Positions 25,032 through 34,154 of a stretch of DNA of 64,000 nucleotides are shown here, in pieces. How positions within the stretch are numbered: position 1 is the stretch's first letter; every line of letters starts with the position of its first letter. Below the pieces are notes generated by a model, which saw only the letters and a list, made by a program, of their open reading frames with translations, was not told the DNA's origin and ran no database searches. Both the position numbers and the translations under genes were made by a program. This stretch comes from Paraflavisolibacter caeni (GTDB lineage Bacteria; Bacteroidota; Bacteroidia; Chitinophagales; Chitinophagaceae). The stretch covers positions 1 through 64,000 of the forward strand of contig NZ_JAOTIF010000008.1 of the NCBI RefSeq assembly GCF_025628885.1. Direction: 5' to 3'.

Positions 25032-25447
25032 TCATTTTGAATCTGAAATAATTGCGTTTAGGCAAATAATACAAGAAGGTAGGAAAATAGTCGTCCAGCG
25101 AGATATTACGTTAAACTTAAATTTTATTTTTCAATTTTCAAAACAACAACATGCAGAACCAATTTTTATTCGGATAAACAAATTCACAACTGATTGAATC
25201 GGACCTGTTTATTTGAAAACAAAGTTGGAAAATAAATTTATTGCTTCACTGAAGCCCTTTTGTTTCAATGGTGAGCAGCCGATATTAATATTATAGTTTA
25301 CGATACGTTCAATGATTACTCAGGTATCAATACAGCACATCTCTCACCACCATCTTTGTACACCACTTCCTATATGTCTTTACCACGGCATTGCTTCTTT
25401 GAACTATCGAAAAATGGCCAAATTCCGATCTTCTGTATTCTATAGGG
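25032..25447. other. AT-rich gap left of the ISL3 remnant
   Basis: No frame of convincing length or resemblance is seen. The last part (from ~25330) may still be decayed transposase sequence, but I could not match it to ISL3 residues. Confidence 0.35.
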
Positions 25448-26419
25448 CTCCTGAGTAGGGACAGTTACTTCAATTACGGCAATGCCATTAATGCAGTCCT
25501 TCCTGGTGTCCGGTAGGTAGTGGACCGCTGGCACCAGCAGAAAAACCATTTTGATGGTCTGCAGCAGTTAGTAGAACGTAACTACCAGTTCCTGAAGCAT
25601 GCCCTGATAAAGGAAACACAAAGACTTCAGCGAGCTTACAAAAAGCAAAAGAAAAAAGAAACTGCTCAAGGCAAATACTGTGAACTACACTTTACGACAA
25701 AAGCAGTTGAAGCAAATCAAAAGATTTCAAAGTCAGGGTGTGGCCATCAAAGCCATGGCCAGAGCACTGCATATGAGCCGTCATACTATAAGAAAATACC
25801 TACACTTGCACAAACTACCCTGACGTAGATCTTTGCTTCAGGTAAACATTGCCTGCTTTGATGTTTACATCCGAAGAAGATTGAAAGAAGAACCGAACAT
25901 CCCACTGGTGCACCTTTATAGAGAAATCAAACAAAGAGGTTACAATGGGGGACGTAGTTCTGCCTGCATTTACAGGAGTATGTCAACAAAGCTCCCCGCA
26001 ATGCAAAACTTAGGCTTCCTGGTATCTTTTATCTTCCAGAATCGCTTACTTGCAGTTACGTAGAAAGGAGCTGTTATCAAAAAGTGAACAAATGCTGGTA
26101 GCGAATCTTTACAGCAAATGGCCAAAGATCAAAACAACTGCACTTTTGCCTACTCAGTTCAAGGAAATAATGGAAAACAAAAAGCAGGCTTGTTGAAAAG
26201 GTGGTTCAAGCAGGTAGTTGCTACCGGCATTAAGGAGTTGCGAAGTTTTGTTAAAGGGCTGGTAAGTGATTTTGAAGCAGTAAAAATGCAGCGACAATGC
26301 CCTGGAGCAATGGACAGGTGAAGGGTCAGATCAATAAACTAAAGACCATCGAATGGAAAATGTATGGGCGGGCCAGTATTGAACTCCTGCGCAAACGACT
26401 CTTCTTTGATTCTAGTTAA
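25448..26419 (+). mobile_element. degenerate ISL3-family transposase
   Basis: Fragments in changing frames follow the ISL3 transposase order: LLSRDSYFNYGNAINAVLPG at 25448, VVDRWHQQKNHFDGLQQLVERN at ~25520, RRRLKEEPNIPLVHLYREIKQRGY at ~25870, FVKGLVSDFEAVK at ~26250, and finally WSNGQVKGQINKLKTIEWKMYGRASIELLRKR, ending at 26419. Several stops and frameshifts interrupt it. The N-terminal zinc/helix-turn-helix part was not found and I could not identify terminal inverted repeats, so it is an old fragment. It separates the defence-like array from the signalling genes. Confidence 0.85.
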
Positions 26420-26802
26420 GCTTCCACCAAATTTGAAGAAGAACAACGTTCAATGTTTTTTCCACTCCTGGAAATTAGTTGAGAAATAAATTTAGCTTAA
26501 GCAATGGATGAGCTTATGCATTGAAAATTTGTTTCTTTTTTGGAAGGTGCACTAAGAAATTGTCAGGAACATTTACCTCTATGTTTTCAGGAACAGGCTT
26601 CAAAACCACCTAATCTATCCTGGCTGAATATCCGAAAAATGTTTACTTGTTTGATCTTACACCTCGTAAAATATGGAGTAACCAGCATCGTAAAAAGGGG
26701 AAAATTCCCGGTTATAATGCTAAATATATTTTCAATATTGTGCTTACAAAAAGAGAATTTGGTTTTATGGTTTATTTATATTAATTTAATTTCTAATTCT
26801 GA
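26420..26802. other. leader region of the small kinase/regulator pair
   Basis: No gene is supported; an 88-codon frame here (26540-26806) has no recognisable content. The stretch contains the palindrome GGGAAAATTCCC at 26698-26709 and an AT-rich segment before the start at 26803. Confidence 0.45.
26698..26710. promoter_or_regulatory. GGGAA-WW-TTCCCG palindrome, site 1
   Basis: GGGAAAATTCCCG lies 93 bases before the histidine-kinase-like gene. Near-identical sites occur at 33455-33467 and 44932-44945, each upstream of a separate transcription unit of this signalling region. It is a candidate binding site for the NarL-type regulator encoded just downstream, which would make the pair autoregulated. 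Confidence 0.55.
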
Positions 26803-27441
26803 ATGAGAGAAGAATTGAAGATAGGTTTGCTTTCGTCACAAATTGAAATACAACAATATAAATTAAGTGTATTACGGAGCGAAATAGACGATAACATAAG
26901 CCAATTACTTAGCAGTATAAAAATGCTGTTAGGAGTGACTAATAGGGATTTGTATCCTATATCAGATATAATAAAAACAACCCAGGGAACGTTAACTATG
27001 GCTATTCAAGAGCTTCATTCCCTATCCAATTCATTAGATGACCGTTGTTTTGATAATTTTAGTTTGATAGAAAGTCTGAAAGGGGAAATAGAGCGTTTTA
27101 ACCATTGGAAAAAGGCACATGTCACATTCACCGTTTCTACAACATCCTTACCCCTTTTGCAACATATACAATTGATCCTTTTTAATGTAATAATAGAGGT
27201 AATCAAAAGCAATATTGAACATTCAAAGCAAGATGAAATTTTACTTGATATATATAACAAGCATGTAAAAGTAACAATAAGAGATGGCGGAACGCCTTTC
27301 CGTATACTATTAATACCAAAGAAAAGTATAAAGAAAATAGAATATTATTTAAAGCTGATAGGAGGTGTAATTGTTTGGCCTTCGGGAATAATGGGAGGCA
27401 GAGAGATCATAATTACATTACCAGTTAAAAAAGAAAGCTAA
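26803..27441 (+). CDS. soluble histidine-kinase-like protein (HisKA_3/HATPase type)
   Basis: This 212-residue protein lacks a sensor domain and membrane helices. The first ~60 residues form a coiled helix ending SEIDDNISQLLSSIKMLLG, the position of the HisKA_3 dimerisation helix, although the usual ERxRIAxDLHD histidine motif is not evident. The second half resembles the HATPase fold: IQLILFNVIIEVIKSNIEHSKQDEI in the N-box position, then VTIRDGGTPF for the DxGxG segment, then GGVIVWPSGIMGGREIIITLP at the end. The ATP-binding motifs are weak, so it may be a degenerate kinase. Its stop overlaps the start of the response-regulator gene (TAATG at 27439-27443), so they are co-translated partners. 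Kinase activity is uncertain. Confidence 0.65.
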   Translation: MREELKIGLLSSQIEIQQYKLSVLRSEIDDNISQLLSSIKMLLGVTNRDLYPISDIIKTTQGTLTMAIQELHSLSNSLDDRCFDNFSLIESLKGEIERFNHWKKAHVTFTVSTTSLPLLQHIQLILFNVIIEVIKSNIEHSKQDEILLDIYNKHVKVTIRDGGTPFRILLIPKKSIKKIEYYLKLIGGVIVWPSGIMGGREIIITLPVKKES

Positions 27442-28097
27442 TGACTGTTAAAATAGGCATAGCAGATGATCACCAATTGTTCCTAAAATCATTAAGCGTG
27501 CTTGTTAATAGCTTTCCAAATTGTAATGTAACAGTGGAATCTCTGAATGGTAAAGACCTTCAACATAAGCTGGAGTTGGCCAAAGACAGACCTGATATAT
27601 TATTATTGGACGTAAATATGCCTGTTATGAATGGTATTGAAGCTGCAAAAGTAATTGCAGATAAATATCCTGAAATTAAAATGGTTGCATTATCAATGAA
27701 GGATGATGATACTACCATCATTAATATGATCAAGTCAGGTTGTTGCGCTTATTTATTAAAAGATATTCACCCGGAAGAACTGGAAAAGGCTTTAATGGAA
27801 ATCTATAACAGAGGCTATTATAATGCAGATGCTGTAAATGTGAATTACCGAAGGTTGATTAAAAAAGCACATGAACAGGAAGCTTTATCTATTACGGAAA
27901 AAGAAAAGGCTTTTTTAAAGTTGGCTTGTAGTGATCTTACATACAAACAAATTGCAGCTAAACTGAACTTAGCGGAAAGGACCATTGATGGCTACCGGGA
28001 GAGCTTATTTATCAAGTTAAACGTTCAGAGTAGAGTAGGAATGGTGCTGGAAGGAATAAGGAGAGGGATTATTTCTTTAGATGAATGTGAAGTATAA
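27441..28097 (+). CDS. NarL/FixJ-family response regulator
   Basis: This 218-residue protein has an N-terminal receiver domain (IGIADDHQLF with the acidic pair, DILLLDVNMPVMNG with the phospho-acceptor Asp, VALSMKDDD, YLLKDIHPEEL with the conserved Lys) and a C-terminal LuxR-type helix-turn-helix (ITEKEKAFLKLACSDLTYKQIAAKLNLAERTIDGYR). All receiver catalytic positions are intact, so it should be phosphorylated. Candidate kinases are the overlapping upstream gene and the large propeller sensor at 30376, which lacks its own receiver. The DNA target may be the GGGAA-WW-TTCCCG palindrome found three times nearby. Family assignment is secure; the pairing and site are inferences. Confidence 0.94.
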   Translation: MTVKIGIADDHQLFLKSLSVLVNSFPNCNVTVESLNGKDLQHKLELAKDRPDILLLDVNMPVMNGIEAAKVIADKYPEIKMVALSMKDDDTTIINMIKSGCCAYLLKDIHPEELEKALMEIYNRGYYNADAVNVNYRRLIKKAHEQEALSITEKEKAFLKLACSDLTYKQIAAKLNLAERTIDGYRESLFIKLNVQSRVGMVLEGIRRGIISLDECEV

Positions 28098-28247
28098 AAA
28101 TTATGAATTTAGTGTTTATACTTTAAAAATGATTTATTTACTTTTCAAGTAACTATGCATGTAACTCATCTTTCCTCAAAAATTATTTTTATCAAAAAAC
28201 TTGACTATAATTGATAATATACATTTTAAAATTAAAAAAAATAACGT

Positions 28248-28631
28248 ATGCCAAACGATATCACATATAAAGACAGATTAAATAGGAATGAGTTTGCTTT
28301 AAATGAAAGTGTCAGAGTTACAATTAATGTTAATGCTGCTGAACTTACATTTACAAGAAAGGATGATACTGTAGTAATGAACTTGTCAATGCCTTTTGAA
28401 GTAAATCCTGATGCTGTTCAGGTCGGTCCTGGCCCAATTAGATTTGATCGATGTGGTGTGCTAAAGTTTAATGACCCCAACTTTAATGAAGGGCGTTTTA
28501 AGGAGCTATTTCTTAGTATAATTGAAGATGGTGGCCTACAGCCTGCAATAATTATAGAATCGCGTTCTCAAGATATACAAATATTAACCGGTGGACAAAA
28601 AGGTGAGCACGGGAATACTTTTTTTGAATAG
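28248..28631 (+). CDS. uncharacterised 127-residue protein
   Basis: The protein is soluble, without signal peptide or membrane helix, and mostly strand-forming: VRVTINVNAAELTFTRKDDTVVMNLSMPFEV, then a GPGPIRFDRCG turn, then a helix, FNEGRFKELFLSIIED. I do not recognise the family. It lies 150 bases downstream of the response-regulator gene on the same strand and is convergent with the clostripain-like peptidase gene, 37 bases away. The ATG at 28248 has an A-rich leader (AAAAAAATAACGT) as is common in Bacteroidota. It may be a substrate or partner of the adjacent peptidase, but this is guesswork from position. Confidence 0.6.
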   Translation: MPNDITYKDRLNRNEFALNESVRVTINVNAAELTFTRKDDTVVMNLSMPFEVNPDAVQVGPGPIRFDRCGVLKFNDPNFNEGRFKELFLSIIEDGGLQPAIIIESRSQDIQILTGGQKGEHGNTFFE

Positions 28632-28668
28632 TGAAAACCATAAAGTATTTTGATTACTTTAAGGCATA

Positions 28669-30384
28669 TTAAATGCCAGAATCAATATTATTCAGAAAAG
28701 TATTCCAATTAGTAAGAAACTCGGTTAAAAAAAGATCACTTCGGATATTATGTATTAAGTTTGGATCATTATCAATCTTTTTTTCTGGAAAAAAAATACT
28801 ATATCCAGTTGGTTCCAATCTAATACTAGCACTTCCATTATTGAAGATAGATTTACCTTTTGACTTAGCTAAGACTATAGGTAAATTATTCATATCTCCG
28901 ACAGTGATATTTTTTAGTTTCATGATTTCATGTTTTATTGTTGCAGTGAGTTTAGAAGGAAAGCTATTTAGATCTGAATGTCGTATGCTTAAGAGCCAAT
29001 TGATAATATCTATCATGCGGCTTTTTCCGGAAGTGTAATCAAAAGATACAGATCTAATATATTTGAACATGTATTTGAATTCTGAAGCGGAATTAATTTC
29101 AGAAATTAAACTTTCAACTATACATTTCAATAAAGTAATTTGTTTATCAAACAAGAATTGCTCATCTTGTTCTTTTTGTAAGTCAATTGCTATGATTTTC
29201 CAAGAATCAATTTTTTCATGAACCTGTGTTAACTTTTTATGTATTTTCTCTTCTCTTTTTTTAGCATATTTGTTTTCACATGTTTTTACACATTTTATTG
29301 CTAGCGCCTGATTTGTCCTGAAAGGACTAAGTGGTTTATAAAGGTAGCGTAGAATGCCTCGATAATTATAACCAGGAATTGCAATATTGCCCTGTGGAGC
29401 AATGAGACATTGTACGCTTTTTCTTAAACTATACATTGTATGTAAGTTCATCATCCAACAGTTCATCATTAATAATACTCCAACCTTTTTATTACCTAAC
29501 CAATCGCTTAGAGACTCTGCTAATTCATCATTTTTAAGAATTTCTGTTACATTTTCCTCCAATAAGAACTCCTGATTCATTTCCTCAATATTAAAATCAT
29601 GTCTTTCTAAACCATTTGATCTGAAATATTTTTCTTTGTTAAAGACTAATTTAGAAGGTTCCATTTCATTCTTTTTGACCTCTATGAAATTATCAATTTC
29701 AATATTATATAACAAGTTAGCAAAGATGTTTTGAGTGTCCTCTTTAAGTGAGAGTTTAAATAAATCATATCCACTTTGAATAATTATATCACCCCTATTT
29801 TCCCTTTCCTTATTTATTGTATCACTAAAACTTCTTTCTTCCATTGCCCTTTCCCAAAAAGCCTTCAGATATGGATAGTTATCAAGTTCTTGATAAATCG
29901 GTTTCCTTATTGTCGTCGGAGGTTTTGAAATTTCTTCTCTAAATATTCCAAAAGCAGAACCATGATCCCATGTAATTAAGACGACTTCCTCTTTCTCCAT
30001 TACTTTTATTTTCTCTAAAATTCGCTTAAGTTTCTCTGGGTTTTGTACATTATTTGGATTTGGCTTTCCTGGTTCATAAACAATGTTTTCAATAATTTGA
30101 AAACACCCGAATTGATTTATTGATTTTCTTTCAGGGTTTATAATTTCATATAAGAGAGTTCTATTTTCAATCTGTACTCCTTGGCTTTCCTGTACTTTGT
30201 ATTTAATTCCATTAAGGATTACATATAAACGGGCATTTCCGGTATTGATAGGAGTAGTTAAAATTTCTCTGAGCATTAGATCAAGTTCTATTTTCATTTC
30301 CTCATTCATAGGAAATGTCTTATCTATTCTAAAATCTGCATATATTAGAAATACGATCACCCATTTTTTTCCTTGATGAGACAT
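28669..30384 (-). CDS. clostripain-like (C11 family) cysteine peptidase, cytoplasmic
   Basis: This 571-residue protein opens with a strand, KWVIVFLIYADFRID, equivalent to the W-x-V-L-V-Y-M-x-A-D start of C11 peptidases. The catalytic histidine is in LITWDHGSAFG (H141) and the cysteine in VGVLLMMNCWMMNLHTMYSL (C309), followed by the family-typical CLIAPQGNIAIPGYNY. The fold is caspase-like, and cleavage after Arg or Lys is usual in the family. No signal peptide is seen, unlike secreted clostripains, so an intracellular regulatory or defence role is more likely. Its start overlaps the divergent sensor-kinase gene by nine bases. An alternative start at M26 (30309) would remove the overlap but also the first strand. 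Confidence 0.82.
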   Translation of the reverse strand: MSHQGKKWVIVFLIYADFRIDKTFPMNEEMKIELDLMLREILTTPINTGNARLYVILNGIKYKVQESQGVQIENRTLLYEIINPERKSINQFGCFQIIENIVYEPGKPNPNNVQNPEKLKRILEKIKVMEKEEVVLITWDHGSAFGIFREEISKPPTTIRKPIYQELDNYPYLKAFWERAMEERSFSDTINKERENRGDIIIQSGYDLFKLSLKEDTQNIFANLLYNIEIDNFIEVKKNEMEPSKLVFNKEKYFRSNGLERHDFNIEEMNQEFLLEENVTEILKNDELAESLSDWLGNKKVGVLLMMNCWMMNLHTMYSLRKSVQCLIAPQGNIAIPGYNYRGILRYLYKPLSPFRTNQALAIKCVKTCENKYAKKREEKIHKKLTQVHEKIDSWKIIAIDLQKEQDEQFLFDKQITLLKCIVESLISEINSASEFKYMFKYIRSVSFDYTSGKSRMIDIINWLLSIRHSDLNSFPSKLTATIKHEIMKLKNITVGDMNNLPIVLAKSKGKSIFNNGSASIRLEPTGYSIFFPEKKIDNDPNLIHNIRSDLFLTEFLTNWNTFLNNIDSGI

Positions 30385-33300
30385 AGTATAAATTTTATTT
30401 TTTTACTACTGTTGAGCTTCGTTGTATACTCCCAGGGAAGAGTAACTGTTCCTGTTAGGAAATTTACCCAAAAAAACGGATTAAGTAGTTATAACATACG
30501 AAAAGTTATTCAGGATAAATGGGGTTTTATTTGGGCCGGCACACAGGATGGCTTAAACAAGTTCGACGGAAAGTCAATTATAAACTATACAAAGAGCTCT
30601 CCTGAAAAAAATAAAATATCTGGAACAGATGTTAGAGAATTAATTGAAGATACGAGCCAGAACCTTATTTGGGTGTTACCTGGTGAAGTGGGTATAAACG
30701 CAATCAATTCTATTACTGGTGACGTAAAAGTTTCAGCACGAATTCCGTATACAAATAATGATGACTGGAATATATCAATGCTGAAAAACAAGGATGAGAT
30801 ATGGATTGGTACATCTACAGGCATTAAGATCTATGATATTCCAAAGAAGAAGTTCGAACTAAGCCCTTTACTCCCTGAAAAACAAGAAAGTTCAATAGGT
30901 TTTGCCGTTCGCTCATTAGCCAAAGATGAAAATGGTAAAATTTGGGCTTGTTATGATCGGTATGGAATTGTCATTTATGATGGGTTTACAAAAAAAGTTA
31001 TAAAGGAAATTAGGTTATCAGAATTAAATGATCACCTAAAAAGCAATGAAATTCGGTTTCTTAACTATATCTCAATAAAAGGGGCATTTCTTTTTGCTAC
31101 AAACCAGGGATTAAGAAAAGTCTCCTATACGCCTCTTTACGATGTTAAGGTTGATAATTATCCTTGTCAAAGTCTGCCTGTATTAAATACAAGTAGCATT
31201 GAGTCAATTGCTTTAGAAAAAAAGGGCAATGTACTCATTTCAGGATTTAGCAAGCTGTTTAGATTTGATGTTACATTGACCAACTATGTAGTACTAGAGG
31301 AAGCTAGTCGGCTGGGAGAAACTGATTGGTTAAATGCAGTACAAAGTATATTAATTGATTCCGAAGATAACATTTGGCTTGGATGTCAGGAGGGACTAGC
31401 TTTCGTTTCAGGTAATATCAATCCTTTTCAACGCTATAACTATGATAATAGAAATAATATTAAGTTAGATCATGTAAGATCAATTTATCCTCTACGGAAT
31501 GGTGATATTCTTGCCGGTCTAAGAAATGGGATTGTCCATATAAGCAAAGAATCTTACAAGTATACAAAGTTTGATACCGGCCATTTATATCATCACATAT
31601 ATCAGGATCAAAAAGGATTGATACATGTTTCCCGGCCTGATGGAATGTTTATTTTCAATAATGGTAAATTAGTTCCTATTGCAGAAATTTATCCTGAATT
31701 TTCTTCCTATTCTTCAGTAGCTATAAACAGCCATTTATTCATAAATGATACTTTAGTGATCCTTGGTTCAGAAAATAATAATGGCATTTTAATATGGAAC
31801 CCCTCAAGGAAAACTGTCAGAAAAATGGAACAGGGTCCAGGTGAAAACGGTCTTTCGTCAAATATTGTTAATAACATATACAGGAATTCAAAGGGTGATA
31901 TTTGGGTGCTTTCTGATAATGTAATTAGTGTTTTATCAGAAAACCTTAAAAGGAAGAAAGAGCTATTGCTCATTGATAAGAATACACAATTGCACTTCAA
32001 GTTGTTTTTTGATATGTGTGAAGCAGGAGGATATTACTGGATTACATCTTATGGTTCTGGAATACTTCAATTAGACTCTTCTTATAAAATCATAAAAGTT
32101 TTTAGTACTTCAAATGGCCTGTCAAATGATGGAGTATACCAAATCTATAACCTTTCCAATAAGAACTTACTTATAACAAGTAATAATGGCTTATCTGTTT
32201 TGGATATTAATAATTATAAATTTAAAAGTTTCTTTGAAGAAGATGGATTGCACGCTAATGGATTTGAAGAAGTGTGTGGATTGGCTAAAGATGGGTTGAT
32301 ATATGCTGGTGGGGTAAATGGCTTTACAGTGATTGATCCTTCTAAATTTAGTTTGAATAAAGTTATCCCTACTTTCTATTATACAAATGTGAACTACCAT
32401 ATAAAGAATAAGACAGGAACAGGAAGCCGGAGCATTGATACTTTTAATTTTAAAATGAATTATTTGAGAGTTCCTAACAATTGGCTTCAAATAAACATTT
32501 CTTTTATTGGTTTAAATTATATCAATCCTAACCGTGTTGTTTATCAATATAGGATAAAAGAGAAAGATGCATCATGGATAAATCAGGGAAGTCAGAATTT
32601 TATTAACCTTATCGGCTTGTCACCAGGTACCTATACACTGGAAGTCAAAGCTGCCAATGAAGACGGATATTGGAGTGATCCAAGACAATTGATCCTTATT
32701 ATTGAGCCTAAATGGTACCAGACTTTATTTTTTAAAATAGCTGTTCTTTTTGCCGTAGGTGCACTATTCTATGTCTTTTACCGCTATCGTATTAGCCAGA
32801 TTAAACAACAGCACCTTATTCGTAAGAACATATCCAGTGATTTACATGACGATATTGGGAGTACTCTTAATACTATAAAAGTGCTAACGCATTTAGCCAA
32901 GCGTAATACAAACAAAGAAGAATATTGGGTTCAGATCGAATACTCGTTGACAGAAGCAACAACTGGTCTAAGGGATATGATCTGGGTCTTGGATGACTCA
33001 AAAGACACGGTAAGTGAGCTGATTGATAGAATTGAAAAGTTTGCAATTCCGATTACTAGGGCAAATGATACCAATTTCAGAAGTGAAGTAAAAGTAGATA
33101 GTGATGATCAGTTATTAACTAAACCAGAGAAAAGAAATCTGTTATTGATGTCCAAAGAGATCATTAACAATAGCATTAAATATGCAAATTGTAAAAATAT
33201 AGATCTACTTTTTCTACAGCATAAGAATAAAAGAACGCTCCTGATTAAAGATGATGGAAAGGGGTTTGATAGCAGTATTAACTCAGAAGGAAATGGATTG

Positions 33301-33396
33301 AAAAATCTTTTTCATCGTGCACAGCAAATTGGTTATCAAGTAGAAATTATTTCTTCTTTAGGTAATGGTACATTGGTAAAGATTGAAAAGAAGTGA
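30376..33396 (+). CDS. two-component sensor kinase with propeller, Y_Y_Y and HisKA_3 domains
   Basis: This 1006-residue membrane sensor begins with a signal peptide, SINFIFLLLLSFVVYSQ. Roughly residues 30-660 are two-component propeller repeats (e.g. WGFIWAGTQDGLNKFDG, NIWLGCQEGLAFVSG). Residues ~670-775 form the Y_Y_Y domain (YQYRIKEKDASWINQG, then LSPGTYTLEVKAANEDG). A membrane helix, FFKIAVLFAVGALFYVFY, follows. The kinase part has ISSDLHDDIGSTLNTIK (phospho-acceptor His) and HATPase motifs NNSIKYANCKN and IKDDGKGFD, plus GNGLKNL. Unlike hybrid regulators it has no receiver or AraC domain, so it needs a separate response regulator, plausibly the NarL protein at 27441. The ATG at 30376 is preferred over the TTG three bases earlier. 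Confidence 0.93.
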   Translation: MRHSINFIFLLLLSFVVYSQGRVTVPVRKFTQKNGLSSYNIRKVIQDKWGFIWAGTQDGLNKFDGKSIINYTKSSPEKNKISGTDVRELIEDTSQNLIWVLPGEVGINAINSITGDVKVSARIPYTNNDDWNISMLKNKDEIWIGTSTGIKIYDIPKKKFELSPLLPEKQESSIGFAVRSLAKDENGKIWACYDRYGIVIYDGFTKKVIKEIRLSELNDHLKSNEIRFLNYISIKGAFLFATNQGLRKVSYTPLYDVKVDNYPCQSLPVLNTSSIESIALEKKGNVLISGFSKLFRFDVTLTNYVVLEEASRLGETDWLNAVQSILIDSEDNIWLGCQEGLAFVSGNINPFQRYNYDNRNNIKLDHVRSIYPLRNGDILAGLRNGIVHISKESYKYTKFDTGHLYHHIYQDQKGLIHVSRPDGMFIFNNGKLVPIAEIYPEFSSYSSVAINSHLFINDTLVILGSENNNGILIWNPSRKTVRKMEQGPGENGLSSNIVNNIYRNSKGDIWVLSDNVISVLSENLKRKKELLLIDKNTQLHFKLFFDMCEAGGYYWITSYGSGILQLDSSYKIIKVFSTSNGLSNDGVYQIYNLSNKNLLITSNNGLSVLDINNYKFKSFFEEDGLHANGFEEVCGLAKDGLIYAGGVNGFTVIDPSKFSLNKVIPTFYYTNVNYHIKNKTGTGSRSIDTFNFKMNYLRVPNNWLQINISFIGLNYINPNRVVYQYRIKEKDASWINQGSQNFINLIGLSPGTYTLEVKAANEDGYWSDPRQLILIIEPKWYQTLFFKIAVLFAVGALFYVFYRYRISQIKQQHLIRKNISSDLHDDIGSTLNTIKVLTHLAKRNTNKEEYWVQIEYSLTEATTGLRDMIWVLDDSKDTVSELIDRIEKFAIPITRANDTNFRSEVKVDSDDQLLTKPEKRNLLLMSKEIINNSIKYANCKNIDLLFLQHKNKRTLLIKDDGKGFDSSINSEGNGLKNLFHRAQQIGYQVEIISSLGNGTLVKIEKK

Positions 33397-33454
33397 ATTT
33401 ACTTCAACCAGTTTTTCATCTCTCCGCATAAATCAACTCTGCATTCCTGCTAAA

Positions 33455-33467
33455 GGGAATTTTCCCG
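33455..33467. promoter_or_regulatory. GGGAA-WW-TTCCCG palindrome, site 2
   Basis: GGGAATTTTCCCG lies 60 bases after the sensor-kinase stop and 185 bases before the secreted-protein gene at 33652. It matches sites 1 and 3 in the arms and in the trailing G. Confidence 0.55.
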
Positions 33468-33651
33468 TATTCAAAAGAGTTATTTCCCATTGTAACAACT
33501 TTCATCAACGCATATCTTGCTAGAAAGATCATACTAATACATTCCGGATAAAACATTCTTATAATGTTGTTTACCGTATCTCTTGAATACTCTTATATAG
33601 CTACCCTCTGAACCAGGATAGTTCATTCACTTAACTTTTAAATCAATAATC

Positions 33652-34074
33652 ATGAAACATTTATTCCTGAGCCTGTTAGGCTTCATGCTATTTACCAGTT
33701 TATCCGCACAATCGTATAAATTCAACGGCGATTGGTCAGGTAAGATTAGCGTCCTCGGTAGTAACGATGATCTCTGGGTACGTATTTCCATCAAAGACAA
33801 CTATATCACTCAGTACTTTTACGATAATGATACGAACGGATGGGAACCTGTAGCACCGATCATGGCCAGGTATGGATCAAACAAGAATAATTTCTTGTAT
33901 TTCTGGATGAACAATAGTGAAGTCTGGAGCGAAACCCAAACCTATATGCTTTCCTATGTCAACGATGAGAAATTATATGTTGTGTGGTCAAGACAGGTAA
34001 ATAACATTAAGCAGGATGAAGATAATAATGTATGGAGTCTGCAGGGTTCTGGTTATCTAACACGAAGGAATTGA
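33652..34074 (+). CDS. small secreted protein of unknown function
   Basis: This 140-residue protein has a clean signal peptide, MKHLFLSLLGFMLFTSLSAQ, with cleavage expected after AQ. The mature ~120 residues are strand-rich with many aromatics (FNGDWSGKISVLGSNDDLWVRISI, YFYDNDTNGWEPVAP, FLYFWMNNSEVW), suggesting a compact beta-barrel or sandwich. The opening FxGxWxGKI is typical of small lipocalin-like or DUF-type exported proteins, but I cannot assign one. The gene follows the sensor kinase and has a GGGAA-WW-TTCCCG site in its leader, so it may be an output of that signalling system. A strong terminator follows at 34091. Confidence 0.75.
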   Translation: MKHLFLSLLGFMLFTSLSAQSYKFNGDWSGKISVLGSNDDLWVRISIKDNYITQYFYDNDTNGWEPVAPIMARYGSNKNNFLYFWMNNSEVWSETQTYMLSYVNDEKLYVVWSRQVNNIKQDEDNNVWSLQGSGYLTRRN

Positions 34075-34090
34075 ACGATAAGCTAAGAAA

Positions 34091-34116
34091 GCCCGCTCTA
34101 GTGCGGGCCTCTTTTT
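34091..34116 (+). terminator. intrinsic terminator after the secreted-protein gene
   Basis: GCCCGC and GCGGGC are separated by six bases and followed by CTCTTTTT. It starts 16 bases after the stop at 34074 and also separates this gene from the convergent phosphatase operon. Confidence 0.9.
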
Positions 34117-34154
34117 GTTATTTTATCTGTGATCTATAAGTAAAGGCGTACCTC

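Noticed and set aside
26540-26806. 88-codon frame before the histidine-kinase-like gene
   Set aside because: It crosses the palindrome and leader region, has no domain pattern, and overlaps the real start at 26803.
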